Positions 9,053 through 19,286 of a stretch of 44,338 nucleotides of DNA are shown piece after piece. A program made the translations under genes and the position numbers. The notes under the pieces were generated by a model, which was not told where the DNA came from, did not search any database, and worked only from the letters and a program-made list of their open reading frames with translations. This stretch comes from Gammaproteobacteria bacterium (lineage in GTDB: Bacteria; Pseudomonadota; Gammaproteobacteria; S012-40), in NCBI GenBank assembly GCA_029884425.1, contig JAOUHV010000022.1, positions 1 through 44,338 on the forward strand, read 5' to 3'. Position 1 is the stretch's first letter; every line of letters begins with the position of its first letter.

Positions 9053-12000
9053 ATGTTGATGCGTTGGCTATCGGTGTTACTACTCCTGCTGTTAGTGGGC
9101 GGATGTGGTGGCGGAGGGGTGCCCATTGGGGCAACCAGTGCCAATGCGTACCTGAATAATGTGACATTGTCTAATGGAGTGTTGAATCGTGAGTTTCGAC
9201 GCAACGTCGATACCTACACGGCAGCGGTGGCCAATGATGTCACCAGTATCAAGATCAGTCCCGAGACCGCTGACTTGCATGCGGTAGCCTATGTGAACGA
9301 TATCGAAGTCGGCAGCGGCCGCTACAGCGGTGAAATTCCGTTGCAAGTCGGTGAAAACGTCATTCGCGTAAAAGTGATTGCCCCCGATGAAGTGACCTCG
9401 CGTAACTATCATTTCACCATCATTCGTGAACCCGGACGTAATGCCAATTTGGACAGTTTGATGTTGTCCGGTGGCAGTCTGAACGAATATTTCCTACCCA
9501 ATATTTTTTCGTATACCGCCAGGGTTCCCTTTGAAACCGAAGGCGTCGCGTTGATTCCCAGTGTTGAGCAGATTACGGCATCGGTGACGGTCAATGGGAT
9601 ATTGGTGGCCTCGGGCAGTGCCAGCCAGGTGGTGCCGCTGTTCGTTGGTAGTAACATCATCGGTGTCACGGTGACGGCGCAGGATGGCCGCAAGCAGCAG
9701 ACTTATACCGTGACCGTTACCCGGGCAGACCCAGTGGCGGTGAGTAATGATGGCACGCTGAAAAACCTATTGCTGTCCAGTGGGGCGATGGATCAATCGT
9801 TCGTGTCCAACGGTTACAGCTATACGCAAACAGTCGGGCCTGACGTGACCCACGCGATGGTGACGCCGGTGGCCAATACTGATGGTGCGCAGATCCAGGT
9901 CAATGGCGTGATTACCGCGTCAGGTTCACCCAGTTCGCCTATTACACTTGTCGCCGGTGCTGAAACGGTTATCGCTATTCTGGTGACCGCGCAAGATGGC
10001 AAAACCTCGCAAAGCTACTCGATCAGGATTTATCGTCAAGCGCGTACCGATGCGTTGTTGGCCAATTTGCTCGTTTCGCAGGGCAGCCTTTCACCCGTGT
10101 TTAGCGCCGATGTATACGCCTACAGCATGACCCTGGCCAATGCGATTGCCAGTTTGACGATTACGCCTACTGCGCTCGACAGCCAGGCGTCGGTTGTGGT
10201 GAATGGCACTACCCTGAGTGCAACTCAGCCCAGTCGTACCATCAGCCTGGTGACGGGGACAAACCAAGTTGATGTTGTTGTGACGGCGCAAGATGGCCGT
10301 AGTCAAAAAAATTATTCCATCATGGTGATCCGTCAGGGTGGCGCCAATGTGAATTTACTGTCGCTGGTGCCCTCTGCAGGCGCGCTTAATCCCGTATTCG
10401 CATCGACGACACTGAGTTACTCCATCGATGTAGTTAATGCGACATCTTCGTTGACGTTGACGCCAACGGCTGTCGACGGCACTGCGGTGATACGGGTCAA
10501 TGGTGGGGTTGTCCCCAGCGGTAATGCCAGTGGATCCATCTCGCTGAATGTGGGCGCAAATGATATTCCGGTGACGGTAACCAGTGCGGATGGCCAGACT
10601 TCGCAGGCGTATGTTGTGCGCGTAAATCGTGCCGGTGTGACGGCGGATTTGAATTCATTGGTGCCGTCACTGGGCAGTTTAACGCCGGCGTTTTCGCGTG
10701 GTACTAGCAGTTACACGCTCAGTGTGGGTAACACCACCAGCCAGATTAGTTTTACCCCGACCGTAGTAGATCCTGCATCGACGCTGACCGTGGCGAATGT
10801 GGCGGTTGTCTCTGGTGTGGTGAGTTCACCGGTGGCATTGGCGGTGGGCAATAATGCGATTGATGTGGTTGTGACCGCCAGTGATGCGTCCACCAGAACC
10901 TATACGGTGACGGTTGTCCGCGCGGGTGCAGAAAATGCGGATCTAAGTGGTTTGGCGGTGTCCTCGGGAAGTCTTAGCCCAGTATTCGACAGCGCTAAAA
11001 CCGCGTATCTCCTGGAAGTTCTGTCATCTGCCACATCGCTGAATGTGACACCTACGCTCAGTGATTCCAGCGCAACGGTTAAGGTAGGAAATGTGTCTAC
11101 CTTCTCAGGGATAGGGGTGAGTGTCAGCCTGGTCGTGGGCAACAATTCGATCCCTGTGCGGGTCACTGCTCAGGATAATGTGACAACGAAGCTCTACACC
11201 CTGGATGTGCATCGTCCTTCTGCCAGCAATAAAGACCTGATTTCATTGCAGCCCTCGCAAGGTGTGCTCAGTCCGACGTTTAGTTCAGCAGTGCTTGCCT
11301 ATAACCTGACACTGCCAAACAGTGCGACGACCCTGGCGCTGACGCCCACTGCCGATGCCGTGGGTGCCAGCATCAAGGTTAACGGTGTCAGTGTGGCGTC
11401 CGGAGCGACCAGCGGTGCAATAAGTTTGAACGTGGGTAGCAATATTATTTCTGTGGTGGTAACGCCCGAAGATGGTTCGACGCCGCGTACCTATACGGTG
11501 ACCGCCGAGCGTGCGGCCAGTAACGATGCCACGTTATCGGGTTTAAGTTTGTCACAAGGTGGAATGACGCCGTCGTTTGCCTCGGGCGTGACAGCTTACT
11601 CGCTGAATGTAGCCAACAGCGTGAGCTCCGTGACAATTACGCCCACGGCAACGTTTGCGCAGGCGAGTATCCAGGTAAACGGAGCGGTGGTCGCATCGGG
11701 TAACAGCAGCGGCCCGATTGCGCTGAACACGGGCAATAACAGCATATCGATACGTGTGGCCGCGCAAGATGGTGTGACAACAAAAAATTATTCGGTGGTG
11801 GTATATCGCGCTGCCAGCAGCAATCCGAATTTGGCAACCCTGTCACTGTCCAGTGGCTCGTTGACACCGGTATTCGACGGTGCGGTGACCGATTATGCGG
11901 TCGAGGTGAATAATGCCGTCAGCAGCATTTATGCGGTGGCAACAGGGGTTAGTACGCTGGGGCAGTTGCAGGTCAATGGCATCAGCGTAGTGCCCGGCAA

Positions 12001-13774
12001 CCCCAGTCAGACTATGGCGCTGGTGGTTGGGGATAACACGCTGCTGGTGGATACGGTGTCTCAGGATGGTAGCGCCAGTAAGCGCTATACCGTGACTATC
12101 AAGCGCTTGCCGGCCAGCCAGATCAATGCCGATTTGGTGGATTTGCGCCTGAGCGTGGGTCATCTGGACCAGGTTTTCCAGACCGCGCAGCGTAACTACA
12201 GCGCGAATTTTGGTTATTTGCAGCCAGACGTGAAAGTCATTGCCACTGCGGCGCAGCAGGCGACCACCATTAAAGTGAACGGTGTGAGCGTGGCTTCCGG
12301 ACAGGCCAGTCAGGCCATCAGCCTGCTGGAGGGGGGCGACACGCTGATCAGCATTGATGTTACCGGCAGTGATGGAGTAACCAGCCAAACATACGCTATC
12401 AACGTTGCGCGTGCGGCGCTGGCCAGTTTTGCCCAACAGGCATACATCAAAGCCAGCAACACCGGAGCGGGTGATAATTTTGGTTACAGCGTCGCGCTGT
12501 CTGGCGATACCCTGGCGGTGGGGGCGTGGCAGGAAGATGGCAATGCCAGTGCCGATGGTTATCCGGGCAGTGCGGACAACAATTTAGCGGCAGATGCCGG
12601 TGCAGTGTACATTTTCGTGCGCGATGCGGCGGGTGCGTGGTCGCAACAGGCCTATCTGAAACCCGCGTCGCTGGATGCAGGCGATCAGTTCGGTAGTGAC
12701 GTCGCGTTACAGGGCGATGTGTTGGTGGTGGGTTCACCTCGTGAAGACAGTTCGTCGACGGGAGTGAATGGCGCAGAAACCAACTATGACGCTGGCTATG
12801 ACTCCGGGGCGGTGTTTGTGTTTGAACGCTCCAGCGGGGTGTGGAGTAAAACCGCTTATCTCAAACCGGCAGTGAATGCGCTGAACCCGTCGTTTGGCTG
12901 GTCGGTGGATATTTCCGGCGATGTGATCGTGGTGGGGACGCCTTGGGATGATGGCTCTGACAGCGGGGTGCAAAACAGTGCGACGGGTGGTTATACCAAT
13001 CTGTCATCCACGAACGCAGGCTCGGCTACCGTATTTGTGCGTAGCGGTGGCAGTTGGGGGCAGCAGGCTTACCTCAAGGCGGACAATCCCGGTGGTTCGG
13101 CACAGTTTGGTTACGATGTGGCGGTGGACGGTGAAACCATTGTGGTGGGGGCGCCGTACGAGGACAGCGGGTTTAATGACAGCGGCGCGGCCTATGTGTT
13201 TGTGCGAAACAGTGGTTTGTGGGCACAGCAGGCACGCTTGAAGGCTGTGACGGCGATTAATGCCGATTTGCGCACGGGATTGGCGGTGGATATTTCTGGA
13301 GACACGGTGGTGGCGGGGGCAACCAAGCAGGATAGTTCGACCACCGACTCCGGGGCAGTTTATGTGTTTGTGCGTAACAGTGGTGCCTGGAGCGAGCAGA
13401 CCCTGCTCAAAACCAGTATCGCAGGCCCATCGGATCAGTTGGGTTTGTCTGTGCACCTTGACGGGAATAATCTGCTGGTAGGTGCCTTGGGTGAGGACGG
13501 TGGCAATACGGGTGTAAACGGTGACGCCAGCAACAACGGCGTGACGGATGCCGGGGCGGGTTATGTGTTTGTGCGCAGCAACGGGGTTTGGACGCAGCGG
13601 TTTTACCTCAAACCGCACAATAACAGCGTTTCGGATCAGTTTTGTCGGATCAATGCGCTGGATGGCGATACGGTGGTTTGTGCTTCGTACCTGGAAGATG
13701 GATCTTCGATGGGCGTGAACAATGCCAGTAACGACAGTGCCACGGATGCCGGTGCGGTGTACGTGTTCCGTTAG
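9053..13774 (+). CDS. Giant lipoprotein: eleven cadherin-like repeats and seven-bladed FG-GAP propeller
   Basis: 1573 residues. ATG at 9053 has GGTGGGTGA just upstream; a second in-frame ATG at 9059 is also possible. Lipoprotein signal with a run of Leu and lipobox LVGGC (Cys18, then Gly). I count eleven cadherin-like beta-sandwich repeats to about residue 1120, each beginning with a NADLSGLAVSSGSLSPVF-like strand pair. Residues about 1123-1573 hold seven FG-GAP blades (FGYSVALSGDTLAVGA, FGSDVALQGDVLVVGS and so on), separated by QQAYLKP- or ARLKA-like linkers. The protein ends directly after the last blade (AVYVFR). There is 190 bp between it and the preceding paralog and 101 bp to the next, with no clear terminator on either side, so cotranscription with the fourth copy is possible. 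Likely surface-exposed; function inferred only. Confidence 0.9.
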   Translation: MLMRWLSVLLLLLLVGGCGGGGVPIGATSANAYLNNVTLSNGVLNREFRRNVDTYTAAVANDVTSIKISPETADLHAVAYVNDIEVGSGRYSGEIPLQVGENVIRVKVIAPDEVTSRNYHFTIIREPGRNANLDSLMLSGGSLNEYFLPNIFSYTARVPFETEGVALIPSVEQITASVTVNGILVASGSASQVVPLFVGSNIIGVTVTAQDGRKQQTYTVTVTRADPVAVSNDGTLKNLLLSSGAMDQSFVSNGYSYTQTVGPDVTHAMVTPVANTDGAQIQVNGVITASGSPSSPITLVAGAETVIAILVTAQDGKTSQSYSIRIYRQARTDALLANLLVSQGSLSPVFSADVYAYSMTLANAIASLTITPTALDSQASVVVNGTTLSATQPSRTISLVTGTNQVDVVVTAQDGRSQKNYSIMVIRQGGANVNLLSLVPSAGALNPVFASTTLSYSIDVVNATSSLTLTPTAVDGTAVIRVNGGVVPSGNASGSISLNVGANDIPVTVTSADGQTSQAYVVRVNRAGVTADLNSLVPSLGSLTPAFSRGTSSYTLSVGNTTSQISFTPTVVDPASTLTVANVAVVSGVVSSPVALAVGNNAIDVVVTASDASTRTYTVTVVRAGAENADLSGLAVSSGSLSPVFDSAKTAYLLEVLSSATSLNVTPTLSDSSATVKVGNVSTFSGIGVSVSLVVGNNSIPVRVTAQDNVTTKLYTLDVHRPSASNKDLISLQPSQGVLSPTFSSAVLAYNLTLPNSATTLALTPTADAVGASIKVNGVSVASGATSGAISLNVGSNIISVVVTPEDGSTPRTYTVTAERAASNDATLSGLSLSQGGMTPSFASGVTAYSLNVANSVSSVTITPTATFAQASIQVNGAVVASGNSSGPIALNTGNNSISIRVAAQDGVTTKNYSVVVYRAASSNPNLATLSLSSGSLTPVFDGAVTDYAVEVNNAVSSIYAVATGVSTLGQLQVNGISVVPGNPSQTMALVVGDNTLLVDTVSQDGSASKRYTVTIKRLPASQINADLVDLRLSVGHLDQVFQTAQRNYSANFGYLQPDVKVIATAAQQATTIKVNGVSVASGQASQAISLLEGGDTLISIDVTGSDGVTSQTYAINVARAALASFAQQAYIKASNTGAGDNFGYSVALSGDTLAVGAWQEDGNASADGYPGSADNNLAADAGAVYIFVRDAAGAWSQQAYLKPASLDAGDQFGSDVALQGDVLVVGSPREDSSSTGVNGAETNYDAGYDSGAVFVFERSSGVWSKTAYLKPAVNALNPSFGWSVDISGDVIVVGTPWDDGSDSGVQNSATGGYTNLSSTNAGSATVFVRSGGSWGQQAYLKADNPGGSAQFGYDVAVDGETIVVGAPYEDSGFNDSGAAYVFVRNSGLWAQQARLKAVTAINADLRTGLAVDISGDTVVAGATKQDSSTTDSGAVYVFVRNSGAWSEQTLLKTSIAGPSDQLGLSVHLDGNNLLVGALGEDGGNTGVNGDASNNGVTDAGAGYVFVRSNGVWTQRFYLKPHNNSVSDQFCRINALDGDTVVCASYLEDGSSMGVNNASNDSATDAGAVYVFR

Positions 13775-13875
13775 TATCAAGGGTTGGGGTCAGGCTGGAT
13801 TCATTCCAGGGTAACAAATCGCGGCGGTTGGACGATATACCTCGTTAAAGTCCGGGTTTTTGCGGCGGAGAACTG

Positions 13876-16800
13876 ATGCGCTTATTCTGGTTTTTACTCG
13901 TGTTCTTGGCGTTGGCTGGCTGTTCTCTCAGCGGTGTGCCCGTGGATGCCAGGTCGGGCAACGCGTTTCTGAGTGGTTTGGTCATGTCCGACGGTGATCT
14001 GGATCGGCCTTTTGCGCGCGATGTACGCAGTTACGTCAGTCGGGTGCCTTTTGAAGTCAGCTCAGTCCAGTTTACCCTTGTTCCCGAAGACGATCGTGCC
14101 AAAATTTTGTTGGATGGCCAGATCGTGCCCAACAGTCTGGCCAGTGCGCCCGTACCTTTGGCGGTGGGCGACAACATGCTTACTTTCAAAGTGCTGGCCG
14201 AAGACGAAGTTACCCAGCTCAGCTACAGCGTGTTCATCCTGCGCGATGCCAGCGAAAATGCATTTTTGAGCAATCTTACGCTCAGCACCGGCCAGACCAA
14301 CGAGCAATTTCTTCCCACGCTCTATGACTATTCGGCCAATGTTGCAGACACGGTTGAAACCATTCAATTGACGGCAACTGCTCAAGATTCGACGTCGACC
14401 ATTTCCATTAACGGCAGAACCTTTGCCAGTGGCGAACCTAGTCAGGCGATTCCTTTGTTTTTGGGCAGTAATGTCATCGGGATCAGGGTGACGGCGCAGG
14501 ACGGGCGTTCCAAGCGGAATTACATTTTAGCTGTCGAGCGAGGCACTGCACCTCAATGGCAGGGGCAGTTATCCAACGTGGCATCGCTGGCGAATTTGAG
14601 TTTGTCTACTGGCACCTTGGACCCGTTGTTTAACACCCAGCAGCGTGAATATACCCAAACGGTAGATAACGGTGTTTATCAAGTGCAACTGCTGCCGGTG
14701 GCTACGGATTTGCGGTCGAGCATTACTGTTAACGGCGAGGCGGTGACCTCGGGCACGCTCAGTCCGTACATTGGTCTTGGGCTGGGTAAAAATATTATCA
14801 ACGTGGCGGTTAAATCACAGGATGGTCTGAATCAGAAAACCTATACGATTAACGTGGTGCGCTTGCCTAAGAGTAACGCATCGCTGGCCAGTGTGAGTTT
14901 ATCCGAGGGCACGTTGCAGCCGTTTAGTGCGGGGGTGTCCGAGTTGACGGCCTCGGTGGGTAACGCAATCTCCAGCATCAGTGTTGCGCCTCAGCCGCAG
15001 GACGTGGTGGCTACCATGAAAGTGAACACTCTGCCGGTACTTTACGGTCAGAGTTCGGATCCGCTGCTGCTGGCAGAAGGCGCGAATGTTATTCCCATTC
15101 AGGTCACTGCCGAGGATGGCGTGACCCAGCGTGACTATACCCTGACAGTCACTCGCCAGGGATCGGCAACGGTGTCGCTGTCGGGATTGACGGTGTCGTC
15201 GGGAGTGCTCAGTCCGGCGTTCTCGTCCGGCACCAAGTTGTACGCAGTGAACGTGGACAATAGTGTCAGCAGCATCACCCTGACACCGGCCCTGACCGAT
15301 GCCACCAACAGTATGACGATTAACGGCGATGTTGCCAGCGGCGGCGCGGGATATGTACTGCCGCTGACGGTTGGCCAGAATGACGCGTTGATCAAGCTGG
15401 TTAGCAGTGATGGCAAGAGCAGTAGTGTCTACAAAGTGGTAATTACCCGTAGCGGTTTGGCAACCTCGGACTTGGCCAGCCTGGCGGTTTTGGCTGGCGG
15501 TGTGCAGGCCAAAGCGCTACTGGCCGGTACGCTCGATTACACCGTGAATCTGCTTTCTGATTTCAGTGCTGGAACGACGGTCTACAATTTGCGCGTAGCC
15601 AATGACACCGGCTCGATACAGATTGTGCCGGTGGCGCAGACTGCGGGCGCGACGATTACCGTGGATGGCAGCCCGGTGATTTCCGGCCAAAACAGCCAGA
15701 GTATCGCGTTGGCGGCGGGGGCGACCAAGGCGATCAATGTGGTGGTGACCTCCAGCGACAGTTTGAGTAACAAAAATTATTTGATTACCGTGTACCGCGA
15801 AGGCGCTGGCAACGCGGATCTGGCGTCGTTGACAGTGGCAGGGCTGAACTATTCGCCCAATTTTAATGCGGCGCTGACTGAGTACAGCGTTGATGTGCCC
15901 TGGAATACAACTTCCGTAGCGATTACCCCGGTACTGGCGGACACGACGGCATCGGTGAAGATCAAAAATGTCATTACCCCTAGTGGCAGTCCCTACAGCG
16001 TGACGGTGCAGTCGGGCAGCAATGTTATTCCCATTGAGGTAACGGCGCAGAATTACAGCACCAAGCGGTTGTATAACCTCACAGTGAACGTCGACAGCGG
16101 ACAAACGGCCAATTTGTCTCGGTTAAGCCTGTCCAGTGGCGTGCTGTCGCCAGCGTTTAATCCAGCAGTGACTTCATACGATTTGAGGGTATCCAACCAG
16201 GTTAGTAGTCTGACATTGGTGCCTGAAGTGAGCATGGTGGGTTCGACCGTGCAGGTGAATGGTGCGGTAGTGAACAGTGGCAGCCCCAGTGCCAGCATCG
16301 CTTTGTCGGGTGCGACCAGTGTGATCACGGTCAATGTGACTTCGGCAGATGGTTCGTCGATGACAAGCTATAACATCACGGTAATCCCTACCGACGCTAC
16401 TTTGGATGGAATTAGCTTGTCCACGGGGACATTATCACCCGGATTTTCTCCCAACACAGTGTCGTATTCTGTAGCGCTGGCCAATACCGTCAGCAGTATT
16501 GCGGTGACGCCGATCACCTATGTGGAAGGTGTGGTAACGCAAATTACCGCCAATGGTGCGACAGTGGCTTCCGGCGCGAATATCCCGCTGAATGTGGGCC
16601 CCAATAACGTGACCATTCTGGTGACCGCAGCTGATGGTGTGACCCAGCGCTCGTACAGCGTGGTGGTGAACCGTGCAGCCAGCGCCAGTACGTCACTGCA
16701 AACCCTGTTGCCGCCCAAAAACACCGGCAGTTTGTTGCCTGCATTTGCTGCGGATGTTTTTTCCTACATGGTGGTGGTGCCCAACAGCGTGATCAGTTTT

Positions 16801-18786
16801 ATGCTGACGCCATATGCCGTAGACACGACCTCGACGATCAAGGTGAATGGTTTGTATGTGGCGTCGGGTACGCCCAGTCCGGCGACGGCACTGAAGGTGG
16901 GCGACAATATCTTTACCGTGACGGTGACTGCAGAAAACGGTGCGACCAGTGTCAGTTACACCGTGACGGTGGTGCGCCAGGCCGATTTTGGCAAGGTATA
17001 TCTGCTCAGTTTGACGCCGTCGGCGGGATCATTGTCGCCGACATTTGACAGTGCGGTTACTTCTTATACCAGTACGGTTTCCAACAGTGTCAGCACATAC
17101 CGGGTAACGCCAGTGGTCAATAGCACCAGTGCAACGATTACGGTGAATGGCTGGCGTACTGCGTCCGGTTCGTCGAGTGCGGATATTCCGTTGAATGTGG
17201 GTGAAAATACCATCAGTACGGTGGTTAGCTTGACCGATGGTTCGTTCAAAACCTACAACATTTTCGTAACTCGCAGCGCGTTGGTGAAGGGCAGTGTCTC
17301 GCGTGCATCGGCGGATGCGTCGCTGGTCGCGTTAATGCCGCTGCAGGGCAAGCTCGATAGCGCATTCACCGCCAGCCAAACGGCGTATCACATGACAGTG
17401 CCGTATCTGGCCTCGGCAGTGCGCATCAGTGCGACAACCAACGATGCCAAGGCGGCACTGAAAATTAACGGCAATGCAGTGCCCAGTGGGCAGCCCAGCG
17501 GGTATCTCGCGTTGCAGGAAGGCAATAATCAGTTGCAACTGGAAGTGACGGCCGCAGATGGCGTGACCCGGCAGTTGTATACCGTGGATGTTGTACGGCA
17601 GACACGCACTGATTTTGTTGCCCATCTATCGCATTACCTCAAAGCGTCCAATACCGATGTTGGCGATGAATTTGGTCATGCGCTGGCGATGGATGGCCAA
17701 ACGCTGGTGATTGGCGCACGCCATGAAGACGGTGATTCACTGGCAGACGGTGTGCCCAGCGGGCATGACAACAATAACGCGGTCAATGCCGGCGGTGTGT
17801 ACGTGTTTGAGCAGGATGCGTTGGCGCGCTGGACTCAAGTGGTTTACCTAAAGCCGACAGATATTGGTGCAGAGGATTTATTTGGTTCGGCAGTCGCGAT
17901 TGATCGTGGCGTGTTGGCGATAGGCGCAGCGGGAGCGGACGCGGTGTATGTGTATCGTCGTGTTGCGTCGCAGTGGCAGCAGGAATTTAAACTCACAGGC
18001 GTGACGAACAGCGGCTTTGGTGGTGCACTGGATGTGCGCGATAACACGCTGATGGTTGGCAGTGCCGCCAAGCAGGCAGGCGCGGTGGATATTTTTGTTC
18101 GCGATGCGCAGGGCCGCTGGCAGTCTCAGGCGCATTTGACTGCCGCCAATGCCGTTGCTGGCGCGCAGTTTGGTGCAGCCGTGGTGCTGGGCGAGGACAT
18201 CGCCGTGGTGGGGGCGCCACTGGATGACGGTAAGGCCGGCATCGACAGCGGTGCGGTATATCTGTTTGCTCGCAGCAGTGGCGTGTGGAGCCAGCAGAGC
18301 GTATTGGCCGGACCACGTGCCGGTGATCAATTCGGTGGCAGTGTGGCGCTGGATGCGGATAGTTTGGTAATCGGTGCGGTCGGTGAAGATAGCTCTGTGG
18401 CGGATTCTGGCGCGGTCTATGTGATGCAGCGCGTCAACGGCGCATGGCGGGAGCAGGCCAAGCTGAAAGCCGGTAAGCCAGTCAGCCAGGAAAAATTTGG
18501 TACGGCCGTCGCTATCCAGGGTGATACCGTGGTGATCGGCGCCAGTGGTGCGGGCAGCGGCGCAGGGGCGGGCTATGTGTTTATGCGTCGCGATGGCTTG
18601 TGGCAGCAGCAACTTCAGCTAAAGGCGACCAATGCGGGCGCTGGGGATGGTTTGGGCCACAGCCTGGCGCTGGATAATGGCCAGTTGCTGCTGGGCACAC
18701 CGCTGGAAGACGGGGATGCGGTCGGCATAGACGGCGCGGACAGCAACCTGCTCAAGGACAGTGGTGCGGTGTACATCTACCGCTAG
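13876..18786 (+). CDS. Giant lipoprotein: about twelve cadherin-like repeats and FG-GAP propeller
   Basis: 1636 residues. ATG with GGAG (13867-13870) five bases upstream. Short lipoprotein signal with lipobox LALAGC (Cys16, then Ser, so predicted to reach the outer membrane). About twelve cadherin-like repeats extend to roughly residue 1240, followed by seven FG-GAP-type blades (residues about 1245-1636) ending AVYIYR. The blades at nt 17880-18060 are shorter and poorer in Asp than those of the paralogs. The sixth repeat (nt about 15470-15600) is irregular: a first half-repeat ending LLAGTLDYTVNLL runs straight into a new FSAGTTVYNLRVAND strand, as if two repeats were joined by recombination. 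A strong terminator follows. Function inferred from domains: surface adhesion or assembly. Confidence 0.9.
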   Translation: MRLFWFLLVFLALAGCSLSGVPVDARSGNAFLSGLVMSDGDLDRPFARDVRSYVSRVPFEVSSVQFTLVPEDDRAKILLDGQIVPNSLASAPVPLAVGDNMLTFKVLAEDEVTQLSYSVFILRDASENAFLSNLTLSTGQTNEQFLPTLYDYSANVADTVETIQLTATAQDSTSTISINGRTFASGEPSQAIPLFLGSNVIGIRVTAQDGRSKRNYILAVERGTAPQWQGQLSNVASLANLSLSTGTLDPLFNTQQREYTQTVDNGVYQVQLLPVATDLRSSITVNGEAVTSGTLSPYIGLGLGKNIINVAVKSQDGLNQKTYTINVVRLPKSNASLASVSLSEGTLQPFSAGVSELTASVGNAISSISVAPQPQDVVATMKVNTLPVLYGQSSDPLLLAEGANVIPIQVTAEDGVTQRDYTLTVTRQGSATVSLSGLTVSSGVLSPAFSSGTKLYAVNVDNSVSSITLTPALTDATNSMTINGDVASGGAGYVLPLTVGQNDALIKLVSSDGKSSSVYKVVITRSGLATSDLASLAVLAGGVQAKALLAGTLDYTVNLLSDFSAGTTVYNLRVANDTGSIQIVPVAQTAGATITVDGSPVISGQNSQSIALAAGATKAINVVVTSSDSLSNKNYLITVYREGAGNADLASLTVAGLNYSPNFNAALTEYSVDVPWNTTSVAITPVLADTTASVKIKNVITPSGSPYSVTVQSGSNVIPIEVTAQNYSTKRLYNLTVNVDSGQTANLSRLSLSSGVLSPAFNPAVTSYDLRVSNQVSSLTLVPEVSMVGSTVQVNGAVVNSGSPSASIALSGATSVITVNVTSADGSSMTSYNITVIPTDATLDGISLSTGTLSPGFSPNTVSYSVALANTVSSIAVTPITYVEGVVTQITANGATVASGANIPLNVGPNNVTILVTAADGVTQRSYSVVVNRAASASTSLQTLLPPKNTGSLLPAFAADVFSYMVVVPNSVISFMLTPYAVDTTSTIKVNGLYVASGTPSPATALKVGDNIFTVTVTAENGATSVSYTVTVVRQADFGKVYLLSLTPSAGSLSPTFDSAVTSYTSTVSNSVSTYRVTPVVNSTSATITVNGWRTASGSSSADIPLNVGENTISTVVSLTDGSFKTYNIFVTRSALVKGSVSRASADASLVALMPLQGKLDSAFTASQTAYHMTVPYLASAVRISATTNDAKAALKINGNAVPSGQPSGYLALQEGNNQLQLEVTAADGVTRQLYTVDVVRQTRTDFVAHLSHYLKASNTDVGDEFGHALAMDGQTLVIGARHEDGDSLADGVPSGHDNNNAVNAGGVYVFEQDALARWTQVVYLKPTDIGAEDLFGSAVAIDRGVLAIGAAGADAVYVYRRVASQWQQEFKLTGVTNSGFGGALDVRDNTLMVGSAAKQAGAVDIFVRDAQGRWQSQAHLTAANAVAGAQFGAAVVLGEDIAVVGAPLDDGKAGIDSGAVYLFARSSGVWSQQSVLAGPRAGDQFGGSVALDADSLVIGAVGEDSSVADSGAVYVMQRVNGAWREQAKLKAGKPVSQEKFGTAVAIQGDTVVIGASGAGSGAGAGYVFMRRDGLWQQQLQLKATNAGAGDGLGHSLALDNGQLLLGTPLEDGDAVGIDGADSNLLKDSGAVYIYR

Positions 18787-18811
18787 GTTCGTTTGGCGTG
18801 ACGCTCAAAAG

Positions 18812-18840
18812 CAAACAGCCCCGCGATGCGGGGCTGTTTG
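18812..18840 (+). terminator. Bidirectional terminator between giant gene 4 and the minus-strand gene
   Basis: Perfect 13-bp inverted repeat CAAACAGCCCCGC / GCGGGGCTGTTTG (18812-18824 and 18828-18840) with a 3-base loop. It stands between convergent genes, and the stem supplies a short T run on both strands, so it probably serves both. Confidence 0.87.
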
Positions 18841-18865
18841 TATGTAACGAAAACGGTGGACGGGA

Positions 18866-19186
18866 TTAATCTTCGGCAGCGATTTCGGTGTCGGGATCCC
18901 AGCCGGATTGCTTGGCTTTCTCAAACGCATCGGCGTGGATGCGAGTGTGACGCTCGAGCAATTCAGGCGGTAAACTGGAAACCAGGAAACCGTACTTTTC
19001 CCATTCGGCGTTGACTTTGCCCCACAGGTCTTCAATACCCTGGATCAGCCAGCCTTCGCAGGTCGTGCCTTCTGGAATCAAACCGAATACCCATGCATCA
19101 CGGATGATGCGGCCAGTGGCAGTCATGCCCTGGTTGGTATCTTTGTCCAGCCCTATATACTTACGTTGTTCAGATGATCTTCTCAT
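18866..19186 (-). CDS. Small soluble hypothetical protein, 106 residues
   Basis: Start set at the ATG ending at 19186, giving MRRSSEQRKY; a longer frame begins upstream at 19222 but lacks support. No signal peptide or membrane segment. The central part (TATGRIIRDAWVFGLIPE, then CEGWxxxGIEDLW) looks like a compact folded, conserved domain, and the tail is acidic (DPDTEIAAED). I do not recognise the family and assign no function. It is convergent with the fourth giant gene, sharing its terminator, and divergent from the outer-membrane gene at 19287. Confidence 0.7.
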   Translation of the reverse strand: MRRSSEQRKYIGLDKDTNQGMTATGRIIRDAWVFGLIPEGTTCEGWLIQGIEDLWGKVNAEWEKYGFLVSSLPPELLERHTRIHADAFEKAKQSGWDPDTEIAAED

Positions 19187-19286
19187 AGCGCGGATTATTA
19201 CCTGTGTTGGCCGTCGGGTCAATCACAGAAACACTTCTGACTACGCTGGGTTTTGGCGGATAATGCGCTCAGGTGATGGAGGTCGC

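Noticed and set aside
8428-9204. 258-residue minus-strand frame over the end of giant gene 2 and the following gap
   Set aside because: Covers the end of one strong gene and the start of another; no start site or conserved motif.
1-18786. CRISPR array or satellite in the repeated region
   Set aside because: The repeats are coding, about 270 bp long, diverged, and in one open frame; no short identical repeats with spacers.
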